A stretch of 64,000 nucleotides of DNA from Mesorhizobium sp. M7A.F.Ca.US.008.03.1.1 (GCF_003997495.1 NZ_RZRU01000011.1:62001-126000); one strand, 5' to 3'; shown: positions 17,934-26,658, numbered from the stretch's first letter. Translations and numbers: made by a program. The notes: generated from the letters alone by a model not told the origin.

Positions 17934-18011
17934 ATGTGGATTTTGGGGGCAGTTTGTATTGGATTGGCGTTAGCCTTGTCTCTGGGGTGGGCTTTGGGAC
18001 TTTCGAAATAG
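17934..18011 (+). CDS. Candidate tiny membrane peptide (25 aa)
   Basis: A short frame starting MWILGAVCIGLALALSLG and ending ALGLSK: a single hydrophobic span with a Lys at the end. GTGGAG lies about 9 nt before the ATG. It converges on the minus-strand lasso-leader-like gene, with a terminator hairpin in between. Many bacterial one-span peptides look like this. With no homologue recognised and only 26 codons, it could be chance. Confidence 0.35.
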   Translation: MWILGAVCIGLALALSLGWALGLSK

Positions 18012-18051
18012 GTGCGTCGCGCCGGCCGCTCCATCGTTCTCGGTTCCGGGA

Positions 18052-18084
18052 CAAACAAAAGCCCGCCACCTTTCGGCAGCGGGC
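18052..18084 (-). terminator. Rho-independent terminator of the lasso-leader-like gene
   Basis: On the minus strand GCCCGC (18084-18079), a 12-nt loop and GCGGGC (18066-18061) are followed by TTTTGTTTGT (18060-18051). This is a complete intrinsic terminator about 70 bp after the peptide stop. On the plus strand there is no T-run. Confidence 0.75.
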
Positions 18085-18153
18085 GGAGTTGTGGTGTCGC
18101 CAAGTATAGCCCAGTGATAGTAACAGGAGCGCGGTGCGCGCTGCTGCCAAGGA

Positions 18154-18246
18154 CTAGCCACTGACAGTTGATGAGATGGGCGACGCCGTCACCGACGACA
18201 GTCGCTCACGCTTCGTGAAAACGGGCTTCTGATAGGTCTTCTTCAT
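18154..18246 (-). CDS. Putative RiPP precursor with lasso-type leader (30 aa)
   Basis: A 30-residue peptide: MKKTYQKPVFTKRERLSSVT (1-20), then ASPISSTVSG (21-30). Residues 5-20 fit the lasso-peptide leader pattern Y-x2-P-x-L-x3-G-x5-T in every spacing (Y5, P8, F10, E14, T20), with F for L and E for G. GGGGGAAG lies 4 nt before the ATG and a full intrinsic terminator follows, so it looks like a real transcription unit. If cleavage follows the Thr, as in lasso maturation, the core would be only about 9-10 residues and has no obvious Asp/Glu for a macrolactam ring at position 7-9. No lasso cyclase (asparagine-synthetase-like), transglutaminase-type protease or RRE protein lies in the window, so it is an orphan. 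A leader-like peptide with another modification or role is equally possible. Confidence 0.6.
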   Translation of the reverse strand: MKKTYQKPVFTKRERLSSVTASPISSTVSG

Positions 18247-18323
18247 CGATCTTCCCCCTTTGCCAAATCTTTCAGTCCGTCAGCCTCTGCCTTGGAGTCG
18301 GCTGCGTGTCAATCGGGCAGCCC

Positions 18324-18563
18324 TCATGTCCCTTCATTGGTAAGCGGTCTCGACCGCACAATGCTCAAATCAAATTTGGTTGGAAGGTCGGGCCCCGCCT
18401 TGTTGATGGCGGTGGTGGTCATCCGATGGACGGGCGGGATGATTACCATCCGAACGTTTCGTTCAGGCCAGAGCGGCGCCCCGAAAATCAGGAAAGCGAC
18501 TGCTACCAGGACGATGACCAACCCCGCTGCAAATGCGTTCGCAATGACCTCACCAAGCTGCAT
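18324..18563 (-). CDS. Small membrane protein (79 aa)
   Basis: A 79-residue frame starting MQLGEVIANAFAAGLVIVLV, with one strong membrane span (about residues 9-32), then a basic region with PERNVRMVIIPPVHRM. CGGAGAGCGC upstream gives a good ribosome site for the ATG at 18563. It ends 77 bp before the lasso-leader-like gene on the same strand and might share its transcript. No family recognised. A perfect palindrome (18579-18616) lies just upstream. Confidence 0.5.
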   Translation of the reverse strand: MQLGEVIANAFAAGLVIVLVAVAFLIFGAPLWPERNVRMVIIPPVHRMTTTAINKAGPDLPTKFDLSIVRSRPLTNEGT

Positions 18564-18578
18564 GCGCTCTCCGTGAAT

Positions 18579-18616
18579 GATTACCCGCCACGCCAAGCGA
18601 GCCGTGGCGGGTAATC
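18579..18616. repeat. Perfect 14-bp inverted repeat
   Basis: GATTACCCGCCACG (18579-18592) and CGTGGCGGGTAATC (18603-18616) flank a 10-nt loop. It lies 15 bp upstream of the start of the small membrane protein gene, within its 5' leader on the minus strand. It could be a terminator of an upstream unit or a leader structure. No T-run. Confidence 0.6.
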
Positions 18617-19072
18617 AACGCCGGCGATGAAGGGACGATGATCGACGGCCACGTTCTAAAATGTCGAAAAGGCTGTGTTGTTTCAGGGTCAGACCTTTGC
18701 GCCTCGGCATCGGGCTTTAGTCGGACCCAAGCAAGCCTTTCGCGTAGCGTCATTGGCAGAGGGCTGGTGTAGCGCACGAGCATATAGGCCCGTCACTGAT
18801 CAGCAATGACGGGCCCTGCCTCGAGACCACTTGGCCCGGGGGTGTAAGCCAAGCTACCAACCGAACTTCATTTTCAGAGCCAGGTTCCCTTGGTCAGCAA
18901 AAATCGGAGTTTCAGGTACGCCCCCGTTCCGAGCCGTCGCGTTCGGCGACATTGCTCGCACCTTCCGCGCGTCGGCGCCCTTACGCAAAAGGCCGGGCCT
19001 TTAGCCTTTGGAAAGAGAGATGTGTTTCTTCTCGACGGAGCAGGCGGCGCGCCGGCAGCATGAGGCGAATCG
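18617..19072. other. Sparse region with a hairpin and two doubtful tiny frames
   Basis: A plus-strand frame of 44 codons (18638-18772) has AAGGGA very close to its ATG and ends before the hairpin at 18787. A minus-strand frame (18854-18952, 32 residues) ends LALKMKFGW, which resembles the last strand of an outer-membrane beta-barrel protein and may be a remnant. Neither is strong enough to call as a gene. Confidence 0.3.
18787..18815. repeat. Perfect 9-bp hairpin
   Basis: GGCCCGTCA (18787-18795) and TGACGGGCC (18807-18815) with an 11-nt loop. Stem-loop between small modules; possible terminator without a T-run. Confidence 0.5.
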
Positions 19073-19900
19073 ATGGATATCTTCGGCATCAAGGCACTAT
19101 TGATCTGCGCGCTGATCTTCATTCCGTTCGAACATCTGTTTGCCGAGCGGCCGCAGAAGATCTTCCGCAAGGGTTTCGCTGTCGATCTGATCTATCTGCT
19201 GTTCAACGGCTTCATCATAAAGCTGGCCATCGTCATGATGGCGGCAGGCGCCCTCGGCGCCGCTGCGATCCTGGTCCCGCAATCGATTACGCAAGCCGTC
19301 AGTGGTCAGCCCGTCTGGCTGCAGGTTGCGGAAATCATCGTGATCACCGACATCGGCGTCTATTGGGCACATCGGGCCTTCCACAAAATCCCCGCGCTTT
19401 GGAAATTCCATGCCGTTCACCATGGCATCGAGGAACTGGACTGGCTCGGTGCTTTCCACAATCATCCGGTCGACATCATCGTCACAAAGGCAGTATCGCT
19501 GACGCCGGTCTATTTCCTCGGTTTCTCCGACGCCTCGATCGCCCTCTTTTCGATGATCTACTTTGGCCACACGATGCTTGTTCATTCAAACGTGCGGATT
19601 CCGTTCGGCCCCTTGAAGTGGCTGATCGCCAGCCCGCAGTTCCATCGCTGGCACCATGCCAACCAGCGCGAAGCCTATGACAAGAACTTCGCCGGGCAGT
19701 TGCCTTTCCTCGACATGCTGTTCGGCACCTACAATCCCACCGGTGACAAGGTGCCGGACAAGTACGGCGTCGACGATCCGATCCCTTCCACCTATTTCGG
19801 TCAGATCAGCTATCCGCTCCTGCGCCGCAGGAAGCCATTGAATCGGACAGCGCCGAGCACGAAAACACCACCGGAAGGCTTTTCGCCTCGAATCGGCTAA
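19073..19900 (+). CDS. Sterol desaturase / fatty acid hydroxylase family protein
   Basis: A 275-residue integral membrane diiron oxygenase homologue. The three His clusters of the superfamily are present: HRAFH (about 101-105), HAVHH (about 113-117) and HRWHH (about 194-198), with an extra HNH/HTM between. Membrane spans lie near 5-22, 38-75 and 140-180. Such enzymes hydroxylate or desaturate lipids (fatty acids, carotenoids, hopanoid-like substrates), but the substrate cannot be told from the sequence. The DUF2161 gene follows 10 bp after the stop, so they may be co-transcribed. Confidence 0.88.
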   Translation: MDIFGIKALLICALIFIPFEHLFAERPQKIFRKGFAVDLIYLLFNGFIIKLAIVMMAAGALGAAAILVPQSITQAVSGQPVWLQVAEIIVITDIGVYWAHRAFHKIPALWKFHAVHHGIEELDWLGAFHNHPVDIIVTKAVSLTPVYFLGFSDASIALFSMIYFGHTMLVHSNVRIPFGPLKWLIASPQFHRWHHANQREAYDKNFAGQLPFLDMLFGTYNPTGDKVPDKYGVDDPIPSTYFGQISYPLLRRRKPLNRTAPSTKTPPEGFSPRIG

Positions 19901-19910
19901 CCTTCTAGGC

Positions 19911-20609
19911 ATGAACGAGACCTCACTCTATGCGCCGGTGAAGCGGTTTCTCGAAAGCCTCGACTTCGTCGTGAAAGGCGAGATCGGCGGCTGCGATATC
20001 GTCGCGCTGCGTGAGGGCGAGCCGCCGATTGTCGTCATTTGCGAGCTGAAGCTGCAGTTCAATCTGGAACTGGTGCTGCAAGGTGTCGATCGCGCCGCGG
20101 TCTGCGACGAGGTGTGGCTGGCCGCGCGCATGTCGGCTCGCGGCAAGGGACGCGAAAGCGACGCCAGGTTCCGTAATCTCTGCCGCCGGCTTGGTTTCGG
20201 CCTGCTTGGCGTGACCGCGACGGACCGGGTCGAGGTGCTTCTCAGCCCGATCGCGCCGGCGCCGCGCAAGAATGCCCGCCGGCGCTCTCGCCTGGTCGAC
20301 GAGCACCAGCGCCGTCGCGGCGATCCCGTTGCCGGAGGAGGATCGCGCAATCCGATCATGACGGCCTATCGCCAAAGCGCCCTCGCCTGCGCTGCCGCCA
20401 TGGTGGATGGACCGAAGCGCCCGCGCGATCTGAAGGCGCTGACGGCGATCGCGCCGAAGATCCTGCAGCACAATGTCTATGGCTGGTTCGCGCGCGTCGA
20501 CCGTGGTCTGTACGACCTTACGGATGCCGGCCGTGCCTCTTTGGTCCGTTGGCCGCAGGCATCGCACGACGAATCCCGACACGCAATTTTGAACGCACCG
20601 GCCATATGA
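19911..20609 (+). CDS. DUF2161 family putative PD-(D/E)xK-type phosphodiesterase
   Basis: A 232-residue protein. The N-terminal half fits a restriction-endonuclease-like fold: Asp in GGCDIVAL and the E-x-K motif in VVICELKLQFN, followed by the conserved LVLQGVDRAAVCDEVWLA helix. A basic linker (RKNARRRSRLVDEHQRRR) leads to a winged-helix-like C-terminal part (RQSALACAAAMVDGPKRPRD, LYDLTDAGR). This is the arrangement of the DUF2161 family, predicted to be a phosphodiesterase acting on nucleic acid. Activity unproven. Starts 10 bp after the desaturase stop. Confidence 0.82.
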   Translation: MNETSLYAPVKRFLESLDFVVKGEIGGCDIVALREGEPPIVVICELKLQFNLELVLQGVDRAAVCDEVWLAARMSARGKGRESDARFRNLCRRLGFGLLGVTATDRVEVLLSPIAPAPRKNARRRSRLVDEHQRRRGDPVAGGGSRNPIMTAYRQSALACAAAMVDGPKRPRDLKALTAIAPKILQHNVYGWFARVDRGLYDLTDAGRASLVRWPQASHDESRHAILNAPAI

Positions 20610-20683
20610 TTGAAGATTCCCGCAGCGCTCGAGGCGGTCCGCTCGGTTGATTTCTCCGACAAAATATGTTGCTTGTCCCGCCC

Positions 20684-21073
20684 ATGAAGAAGCTCTGCAT
20701 GACCGCCCTGGCGTCAGTGACACTGAGTTTTCCAGCCAGCGCAATGGACAATGCATTGCGCGCCGGCCTGATGAAACTCGATCCCCAAACCCGTCTTGAA
20801 CAGCGTTGCGACGCCGAAGTGCTCGATCGCATCACCCATGACGATCGCAAGTTCAAAGCCGATCGCGTCGTAGCCTACGCCTTTGCGACGCCCGAGATGG
20901 GTGCCGATGCAATCAAGAGCTCGGGTGCTGCGTTTCGCAGCAAGGGGCAGTGGTACAGGCTGAAATTCAAGTGCCAGACCGCACCGGACCATATGGAAAT
21001 CTTGCAGCTCCGCTACCGGATCGGCGACGAGATTCCGGAAGCCGACTGGGCAAAGTATAATCTCTACGATTGA
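20684..21073 (+). CDS. DUF930 domain-containing secreted protein
   Basis: A 129-residue protein with a signal peptide (MKKLCMTALASVTLSFPASA) and a DUF930 domain: LDPQTRLEQRCDAEVLDRI, RVVAYAFATPEMG, GQWYRLKFKCQTAPDHMEI and ADWAKYNLYD at the end. Two Cys (in EQRCD and KFKCQ) may form a disulfide. DUF930 proteins are frequent in rhizobia and function is unknown. The ATG at 20684 is preferred because it gives the signal peptide; an ATG 6 codons upstream is an alternative. Located between the DUF2161 and TerC genes on the same strand. Confidence 0.82.
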   Translation: MKKLCMTALASVTLSFPASAMDNALRAGLMKLDPQTRLEQRCDAEVLDRITHDDRKFKADRVVAYAFATPEMGADAIKSSGAAFRSKGQWYRLKFKCQTAPDHMEILQLRYRIGDEIPEADWAKYNLYD

Positions 21074-21253
21074 TTTGTGATCGACATGGTTTTGCCTGGC
21101 TGTCGGCGATTGCCGCGAGCCTTGGTGCCGGCTTGACGTAACGATGCTTGGGTGCCGGCGCCACGCGTGATCCCTTGACGCCAAGGGACCACCAAGTTAG
21201 GGCCTCTGGATAATCGACGAACACTCGGCAAAATCAGCAAGGGCTTCCGGTCG

Positions 21254-21916
21254 ATGGACATTTTTTTCAGCGCTGCCAGCCTGACCGCCCTGCTCCAGGT
21301 CATCGCCATCGACCTTGTGCTGGCCGGCGACAATGCGATCGTCATCGGCCTTGCCGCTGCAGGCCTGCCGGCTGACCAACGCAAGAAGGCGATCCTCATC
21401 GGCGTGATTGCGGCAACGGTGCTGCGCATCGGTTTTGCCGCCGTTACCGTCAAGCTGCTGGCGATCGTCGGCCTCCTGCTGGCCGGCGGCATCCTGCTGC
21501 TGTGGGTCTGCTGGAAAATGTACCGGGAGCTACGCACGTCACATGCCGATGAGCTGGAAGCGACCGAGGCGCTGTCGAATTCGGACCTCAACAGTGACCA
21601 GGCGGTCGCCGGCAAGACGAAGCGAAAGACCCTTGGCCAGGCTGCCTTGCAGATTGTCATCGCCGATGTGTCGATGTCGCTCGACAACGTGCTGGCGGTG
21701 GCTGGAGCGGCGCGTGATCATTTTCCGGTGCTGGTCATCGGCCTTGTGCTGTCGATCGCGTTGATGGGGCTGGCCGCGACTTTCATTGCCAAGCTGCTGC
21801 ATCGCCACCGCTGGATCGCCTATGTCGGCCTGCTGATCATACTCTATGTCGCGCTGGACATGGTCTATCGTGGCGCGGTGGAAGTCTGGCCACATGTAAA
21901 CAACGTGGTCGGCTGA
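21254..21916 (+). CDS. TerC family integral membrane protein (YjbE-like)
   Basis: A 220-residue membrane protein with about seven spans. The TerC acidic motifs are present: DLVLAGDNAIVIGLAA in the first span and ADVSMSLDNVLAVAGAA in the second half, the paired acidic residues thought to bind or move metal ions such as manganese. TerC homologues act in metal export or metalation of exported proteins. No yybP-ykoY manganese riboswitch is visible upstream. The gene stands between DUF930 and rimO on the same strand. Confidence 0.9.
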   Translation: MDIFFSAASLTALLQVIAIDLVLAGDNAIVIGLAAAGLPADQRKKAILIGVIAATVLRIGFAAVTVKLLAIVGLLLAGGILLLWVCWKMYRELRTSHADELEATEALSNSDLNSDQAVAGKTKRKTLGQAALQIVIADVSMSLDNVLAVAGAARDHFPVLVIGLVLSIALMGLAATFIAKLLHRHRWIAYVGLLIILYVALDMVYRGAVEVWPHVNNVVG

Positions 21917-22052
21917 GGCTGGCGGACATCCACGTTTTCGCTCCGTGGAAGCAAGATCGCCGTGCGTTTTGCCGCATCGCGGGCCTGCCCATACCAATGC
22001 CGCAATAAGTGTGGTACTGCGCCGGCAATCCTGAAAAGCCCGGAAACCCCCT

Positions 22053-23366
22053 ATGTCCGCTCCTCGCGTGAGTTTTGTCAGTCTTGGATGCCCGAAAGCC
22101 CTTGTGGATTCGGAGCGCATCATCACGCGCCTGCGCGCCGAAGGTTACGAAATCGCGCGCAAGCATGACGGCGCCGACCTCGTCGTCGTCAACACCTGCG
22201 GCTTTCTCGATTCCGCCCGCGACGAGTCGCTCAACGCCATCGGCTCAGCGCTTTCGGAGAATGGCCGGGTGATCGTCACCGGTTGCCTGGGCGCCGAGCC
22301 GGACGTCATTCGCGAAAAGCACCCCAACGTGCTGGCGATCACCGGGCCGCAGGCCTATGAGAGCGTGATGGCTGCGGTCCATCAGGCCGCACCGCCCTCG
22401 CACGACCCCTACATCGACCTGCTGCCGCCACAGGGCGTCAAGCTGACGCCGCGCCACTACGCCTATCTCAAGATTTCCGAAGGCTGCAACAACCGCTGCA
22501 CCTTCTGCATCATTCCCGCACTGCGTGGCGACCTCGTCTCGCGGCCGGCCGCCGATGTGCTGCGCGAAGCCGAGAAACTGGCCAAGGCCGGCGTCAAGGA
22601 ACTCCTGGTCATCTCGCAGGACACCAGCGCCTACGGCATCGACATCAAGTATCAGACGTCCATGTTCGGCGACCGTGAAGTGCGCGCGAAATTCCTCGAT
22701 CTTTCGGAGGAACTAGGCAAGCTCGGCATCTGGGTGCGCATGCACTATGTCTACCCCTACCCGCATGTCGCCGACGTCATCCCGCTGATGGCCGACGGCA
22801 AGATCCTCCCCTATCTGGATATCCCCTTCCAGCACGCCTCGCCGCAGGTGTTGAAGAACATGCGGCGACCCGCGCATGGCGAAAAGACGCTCGAGCGCAT
22901 TCGCGGCTGGCGCGAGGTCTGCCCGGATCTCGCCATCCGCTCGACCTTCATTGTCGGCTTCCCCGGCGAGACGGACGATGATTTCGAGATGCTGCTCGAC
23001 TGGCTCGACGAAGCCAAGATCGACCGCGCCGGCTGCTTCAAATACGAGCCGGTCCGCGGCGCCCGCTCCAACGATCTCGGTCTCGAACAGGTCCCGCAGG
23101 AAATCAAGGAGGCGCGCTGGCACCGCTTCATGCAGCGCCAGCAGAAGATTTCGGCGACGCAGCTGGCCAGGAAGGTCGGCAAGCGCCTGCCGGTGCTGAT
23201 CGACGAGGCGAATGGCACGTCGGCAAAGGGCCGCACCAAATACGACGCGCCCGAGATCGACGGCTCGGTGCACATCCAGTCGCGCCGGCCGCTACGCCAA
23301 GGCGATATCGTCACCGTCAAGATCGACCGTGCCGATGCCTATGACCTCTATGGTTCGGCGGTCTGA
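22053..23366 (+). CDS. rimO: Ribosomal protein S12 (aspartate89-C3) methylthiotransferase
   Basis: A 437-residue radical-SAM enzyme that adds a methylthio group to Asp89 of ribosomal protein S12. The N-terminal domain has the three Cys of the auxiliary cluster (C13 in [11 protein letters not shown]49 in NTCGF, C78 in VTGCLG). The radical-SAM cluster is CNNRCTFC (C145, C149, C152). The C-terminal TRAM domain (about 370-437) follows. [12 protein letters not shown] at the N-terminus is diagnostic of RimO as against MiaB. It appears monocistronic. Confidence 0.96.
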   Translation: MSAPRVSFVSLGCPKALVDSERIITRLRAEGYEIARKHDGADLVVVNTCGFLDSARDESLNAIGSALSENGRVIVTGCLGAEPDVIREKHPNVLAITGPQAYESVMAAVHQAAPPSHDPYIDLLPPQGVKLTPRHYAYLKISEGCNNRCTFCIIPALRGDLVSRPAADVLREAEKLAKAGVKELLVISQDTSAYGIDIKYQTSMFGDREVRAKFLDLSEELGKLGIWVRMHYVYPYPHVADVIPLMADGKILPYLDIPFQHASPQVLKNMRRPAHGEKTLERIRGWREVCPDLAIRSTFIVGFPGETDDDFEMLLDWLDEAKIDRAGCFKYEPVRGARSNDLGLEQVPQEIKEARWHRFMQRQQKISATQLARKVGKRLPVLIDEANGTSAKGRTKYDAPEIDGSVHIQSRRPLRQGDIVTVKIDRADAYDLYGSAV

Positions 23367-23465
23367 CGGGCCGTATTTACTACATCTGGCGATAATTCAG
23401 CCGTCTTAACCCGCGCAGCCGCGATCCGCTCTATGGTTTGCTGACCGTAGATGCGGGAAATGTGG

Positions 23466-24572
23466 ATGAACACCAGATCTGCGGAACAAAATCATATCGC
23501 AACGCTGGACCTGCTCAGGCTTGGGGCAGCACTTGCCGTCGTGTTCTTCCATTATTTCTTTCGCGGCGCTGCCGCCGAAGGCTACCTCGCGCAGGGTTAT
23601 CCGCTTGCGGCACCGTTCGCCCTCTACGGCTATCTCGGCGTCAATCTGTTCTTCCTGATCAGCGGTTTCGTCATTGCCTGGTCGGCGGAAAACCGCAACT
23701 GGGCCCAGTTTGCGATCGCGCGGTTCGTTCGCCTCTATCCGGGCTTCCTGCTCTGCATGACGATCACCTTCGCGATTGTCTTCCTTGTCGGGTCGCCGCT
23801 GCTTTCGGCCTCTTTCGTTCAGTATGCCGCCAATCTGTCGATGTTCGCGCCGGCGTTCGGCCAGCCCTTTATGGACGGCGTCTACTGGTCGATCGTTCTT
23901 GAGCTCGTGTTCTACGGCTGGGTGACGGTGGCGCTGCTCACCGGGCTGTTTCAGAGACGCAAGCTGGAATTGATCTTCGTGTGGCTGGCGATCTCGGCCT
24001 TGAACGAGCTCTTCATCGGCAGCGGCGCCGCCAGGCTGCTGTTCATCACCGAGTTCGGACCGTTCTTCGCCGCCGGCGCGCTGGTCCACCACCTGCATGC
24101 TCATGGCCGTTCATTGCCTGCAATGCTGCTGCTTGCCGCCGCGTTCCTGATCTCGTGCGGAACGCTGTCGGTGACGCAGCACTGGATGCTTGGCCACTAC
24201 GGCATTGCCGTTGCCTCGGCCAATCTCGTCGTCGCCAACGTCGTCATGCACGCGGCCTTGATCGGCGCGGTGCTGCTGCGCGACCGTGTCAGGGCATCGG
24301 GGCTCACCCTGGCGCTGGGCGGGCTGACCTATCCGCTCTATTTGCTGCACCAGGAGATCGGCTATCTCGCAATCAATGCGGCAACGCCCCTTGTCGGCAA
24401 ATGGTTTGCCGCCTTCGGCTGCGTCGCGCTCATGCTCTTCGTTTCGTGGGCGATCTGGCGCAACTGCGAACGACCCGCGCAGCGGCTGCTCAGGGTTTGG
24501 CTCGGCCGCGCGGTCGATGCCAGCCTGGCACGGTTTCGTCGCGTCTCTGCCGGAGCACAGCCCGCCGAATGA
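23466..24572 (+). CDS. Acyltransferase 3 family membrane protein
   Basis: A 368-residue multi-span protein of the acyltransferase-3 family, which moves acyl groups onto sugars or other surface molecules. It opens with the typical LDLLRLGAALAVVFFHYFFR (catalytic-type His), followed by the R-x10-H pattern region GVNLFFLISGFVIAWS and IARFVRLYPGF. About ten membrane spans extend to residue 350. I set the start at 23466 (MNTRSAEQ). The frame also has an ATG at 23451, and the ribosome site does not decide. No polysaccharide genes are nearby, so the acceptor is unknown. Confidence 0.86.
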   Translation: MNTRSAEQNHIATLDLLRLGAALAVVFFHYFFRGAAAEGYLAQGYPLAAPFALYGYLGVNLFFLISGFVIAWSAENRNWAQFAIARFVRLYPGFLLCMTITFAIVFLVGSPLLSASFVQYAANLSMFAPAFGQPFMDGVYWSIVLELVFYGWVTVALLTGLFQRRKLELIFVWLAISALNELFIGSGAARLLFITEFGPFFAAGALVHHLHAHGRSLPAMLLLAAAFLISCGTLSVTQHWMLGHYGIAVASANLVVANVVMHAALIGAVLLRDRVRASGLTLALGGLTYPLYLLHQEIGYLAINAATPLVGKWFAAFGCVALMLFVSWAIWRNCERPAQRLLRVWLGRAVDASLARFRRVSAGAQPAE

Positions 24573-24619
24573 AAGAGGGCGCCTCGCGGCGCACTCCTCA
24601 TTTCGATCTCTTGCGCTGC

Positions 24620-25687
24620 TTACTGCGGCAGCTTGTCGTCGACGCCCTTCACATAAAAGTTCATGCCGAGCAGCGTACCGTCGTCGGAGACTTCGCCATC
24701 CTTCAGCCATGGCGTGCCGTCCTGCTTGGCAATCGGTCCGGTGAAGGGGTTCCAGCCGCCGGCGATCTTCTTTTCCGTGGCTTCGGCCATCGCCTTCACG
24801 TCGTCGGGCATGTTGGTGTAGGGGGCGAGCTTGACTGCGCCGTCCTTGATGCCGAGCCAGACATTGTCCGGCTTCCAGGTGCCGTCGAGGGCTGCCTGGA
24901 CCCGGCTGATGTAGTACGGACCCCATTCGTCGGTAAGTGAGGTCAGCTGAGCGTTCGGGGCGAACTTGATCATGTCGGAGGATTGGCCGAAGCCGTGCAG
25001 CTTGCGCTCCTGGGCCACCTGCAGGGCAGCGGTCGAGTCGGTGTGCTGGACGATGATATCGGCGCCCTGGTCGAACAGCGCCTTGGCGGCGTCGGCTTCC
25101 TTGCCCGGATCGAACCAGGAATTCACCCAGACGATCTTGGCCTTGAAGTTCGGGTTGATAGACTGTGCGCCGAGCATGAAGGAGTTGATGCCCATCACCA
25201 CTTCGGGGATCGGGAAGGAAACGATGTAGCCGGCGACGCCAGCCTTCGATTCCTTGGCGGCGATCTGGCCGAGCACATAGCGGCCCTCATAGAAACGCGC
25301 ATTGTAGATGCCGAGATTGTCAGCGGTTTTGTAGCCGGTGGCGTGCTCGAACATCACTTTTGGGAATTTCTTGGCGACCTTCACTTCCGGGTCCATGAAG
25401 CCGAAGGAGGTGCCGAAGATGATCTTGCAGCCTTCGCGTGCCAGGCGCTCGAAAGCACGGTCGGCGTCGGGGCCTTCGGAGACGTTTTCGAGATAGGCGG
25501 TCTCGACCTTGTCGCCGAGCGCCTTCTCCACCTCGAGACGGCCCTGGTCGTGCTGGTAGGAGTAGCCGAAGTCGCCGATCGGGCCGGTGTAGACCCAGCA
25601 GGCCTTCAACTTGTCCGCGGCCTCGGCCGTCGCTGCCAGCGACATGGCGGCGGTCGTGGTCATCAGGGCAATAAGCAGTTTTTTCAT
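24620..25687 (-). CDS. BMP family ABC transporter substrate-binding protein
   Basis: A 355-residue periplasmic binding protein of the basic membrane protein (PnrA/Med) family, which binds nucleosides or purines. Signal peptide MKKLLIALMTTTAAMSLAA with cleavage near AEA-A, then the family motifs VYTGPIGDFGYSYQHDQG, FERLAREGCKIIFGTSFGFM and VAGYIVSFPIPEVVMGINSF. The ATG at 25687 follows AGAGAGGTAAC. It is the fourth gene of the importer operon, 50 bp after the second permease. No lipobox, as expected for a Gram-negative BMP protein. Confidence 0.93.
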   Translation of the reverse strand: MKKLLIALMTTTAAMSLAATAEAADKLKACWVYTGPIGDFGYSYQHDQGRLEVEKALGDKVETAYLENVSEGPDADRAFERLAREGCKIIFGTSFGFMDPEVKVAKKFPKVMFEHATGYKTADNLGIYNARFYEGRYVLGQIAAKESKAGVAGYIVSFPIPEVVMGINSFMLGAQSINPNFKAKIVWVNSWFDPGKEADAAKALFDQGADIIVQHTDSTAALQVAQERKLHGFGQSSDMIKFAPNAQLTSLTDEWGPYYISRVQAALDGTWKPDNVWLGIKDGAVKLAPYTNMPDDVKAMAEATEKKIAGGWNPFTGPIAKQDGTPWLKDGEVSDDGTLLGMNFYVKGVDDKLPQ

Positions 25688-25737
25688 TGTGTTACCTCTC
25701 TGAGTTAAGCCTTGGAGCTTCCCGTTTGTTTTTGTTG

Positions 25738-26658
25738 TCAACGATCCGGAACGAATGGCTGCCCCAAGGAAGCCGGCGTGTTCATCATCGTCAGACGCTT
25801 GTTGCGCGAGATTAGAACGAGAACCACGACGGTTGCCAGATAGGGCAGCGAAGAAAGGAACTGTGAGGGCACCGGAATGCCAAAAGCCTGTGCATGAAGC
25901 TGGCCGATCCACACTGCGCCGAAGATGTAGGCGCCGGCCAGCACCCGCCAAGGCCGCCAGGAGGCGAACACCACCAGCGCCAGCGCGATCCAGCCGCGGC
26001 CGGCACTCATGTTCTCGACCCATTGCGGCGTGTAGACCAGTGAGAGATGGCCGCCGGCAAGACCGGCACAGGCGCCGCCGAAGATGACCGCGAGGTAGCG
26101 ATAGCGGATCACCTTGATGCCAAGCGCATGCGCCGAGGTGTGGCTGTCGCCGATCGAGCGCAGCGTGAGCCCGGTCCGGGTCTTGAACAGGAACCACATG
26201 ACCGCTGCGGTCAGCGCAATCGAGATGTAGAAGATCGGATCCTGCCCGAACAGCAGCCTGCCGACCACAGGGATTTCCGTCAGGCCGGGAATGTAGAGGT
26301 TGGGCAGCCTTTCGCCGGGCTGGCCGACGAAGCTGGTGCCCATCATGCCGGACAGGCCAAGGCCGAGCAGCGTCAAGGACAGGCCGGTCGCCACCTGGTT
26401 GGTGGCCAGCGACAGTGTCATGACGGCAAACAGCAGCGAGAACACCGCGCCCATGGCGATGGCCGCCAGAAGGCCGATCCAGGGTGATCCGGTGAGATAG
26501 GTCGCGCCGAAGCCGCCGACGGCGCCCATGATCATCATGCCTTCGACGCCGAGGTTGAGCACGCCGGAGCGCTCGACCACCAGCTCGCCGATTGCCGCGA
26601 TCAGCAGCGGCGTTGCCGCGGTGGCGATGGTCAGAAGGATGTTTACGGTGATGTCCAT
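25738..26658 (-). CDS. ABC transporter permease (nucleoside-type importer, second permease)
   Basis: A 306-residue membrane protein of the BPD_transp_2 / YufQ-like family, with about eight to nine spans. The motif GVEGMMIMGAVGGF near residue 38 and the EAA-like loop ALGIKVIRYRYLAVIFGGAC are present. Its start shares one base with the stop of the first permease (26658), so translation is coupled. It forms the channel with the 26658-27788 product. Confidence 0.92.
   Translation of the reverse strand: MDITVNILLTIATAATPLLIAAIGELVVERSGVLNLGVEGMMIMGAVGGFGATYLTGSPWIGLLAAIAMGAVFSLLFAVMTLSLATNQVATGLSLTLLGLGLSGMMGTSFVGQPGERLPNLYIPGLTEIPVVGRLLFGQDPIFYISIALTAAVMWFLFKTRTGLTLRSIGDSHTSAHALGIKVIRYRYLAVIFGGACAGLAGGHLSLVYTPQWVENMSAGRGWIALALVVFASWRPWRVLAGAYIFGAVWIGQLHAQAFGIPVPSQFLSSLPYLATVVVLVLISRNKRLTMMNTPASLGQPFVPDR

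Noticed and set aside
17705..18109. Plus-strand frame of 134 codons
   Set aside because: No ribosome site or domain; it overlaps a better-supported tiny frame in another phase and the terminator at 18061.
18550..18783. Minus-strand frame of 77 codons through the perfect palindrome
   Set aside because: No ribosome site; it runs across the palindrome and overlaps the start of the small membrane protein gene.
21074..21253. yybP-ykoY manganese riboswitch upstream of terC
   Set aside because: The conserved core segments of this riboswitch are not visible.
23406..24104. 232-residue minus-strand frame over the acyltransferase
   Set aside because: Charged low-complexity translation, antisense to a clear gene.
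24579..24592. GCGCC/GGCGC short stem between the acyltransferase and BMP genes
   Set aside because: Only 5 bp with a GC-rich background; not enough to call a terminator.
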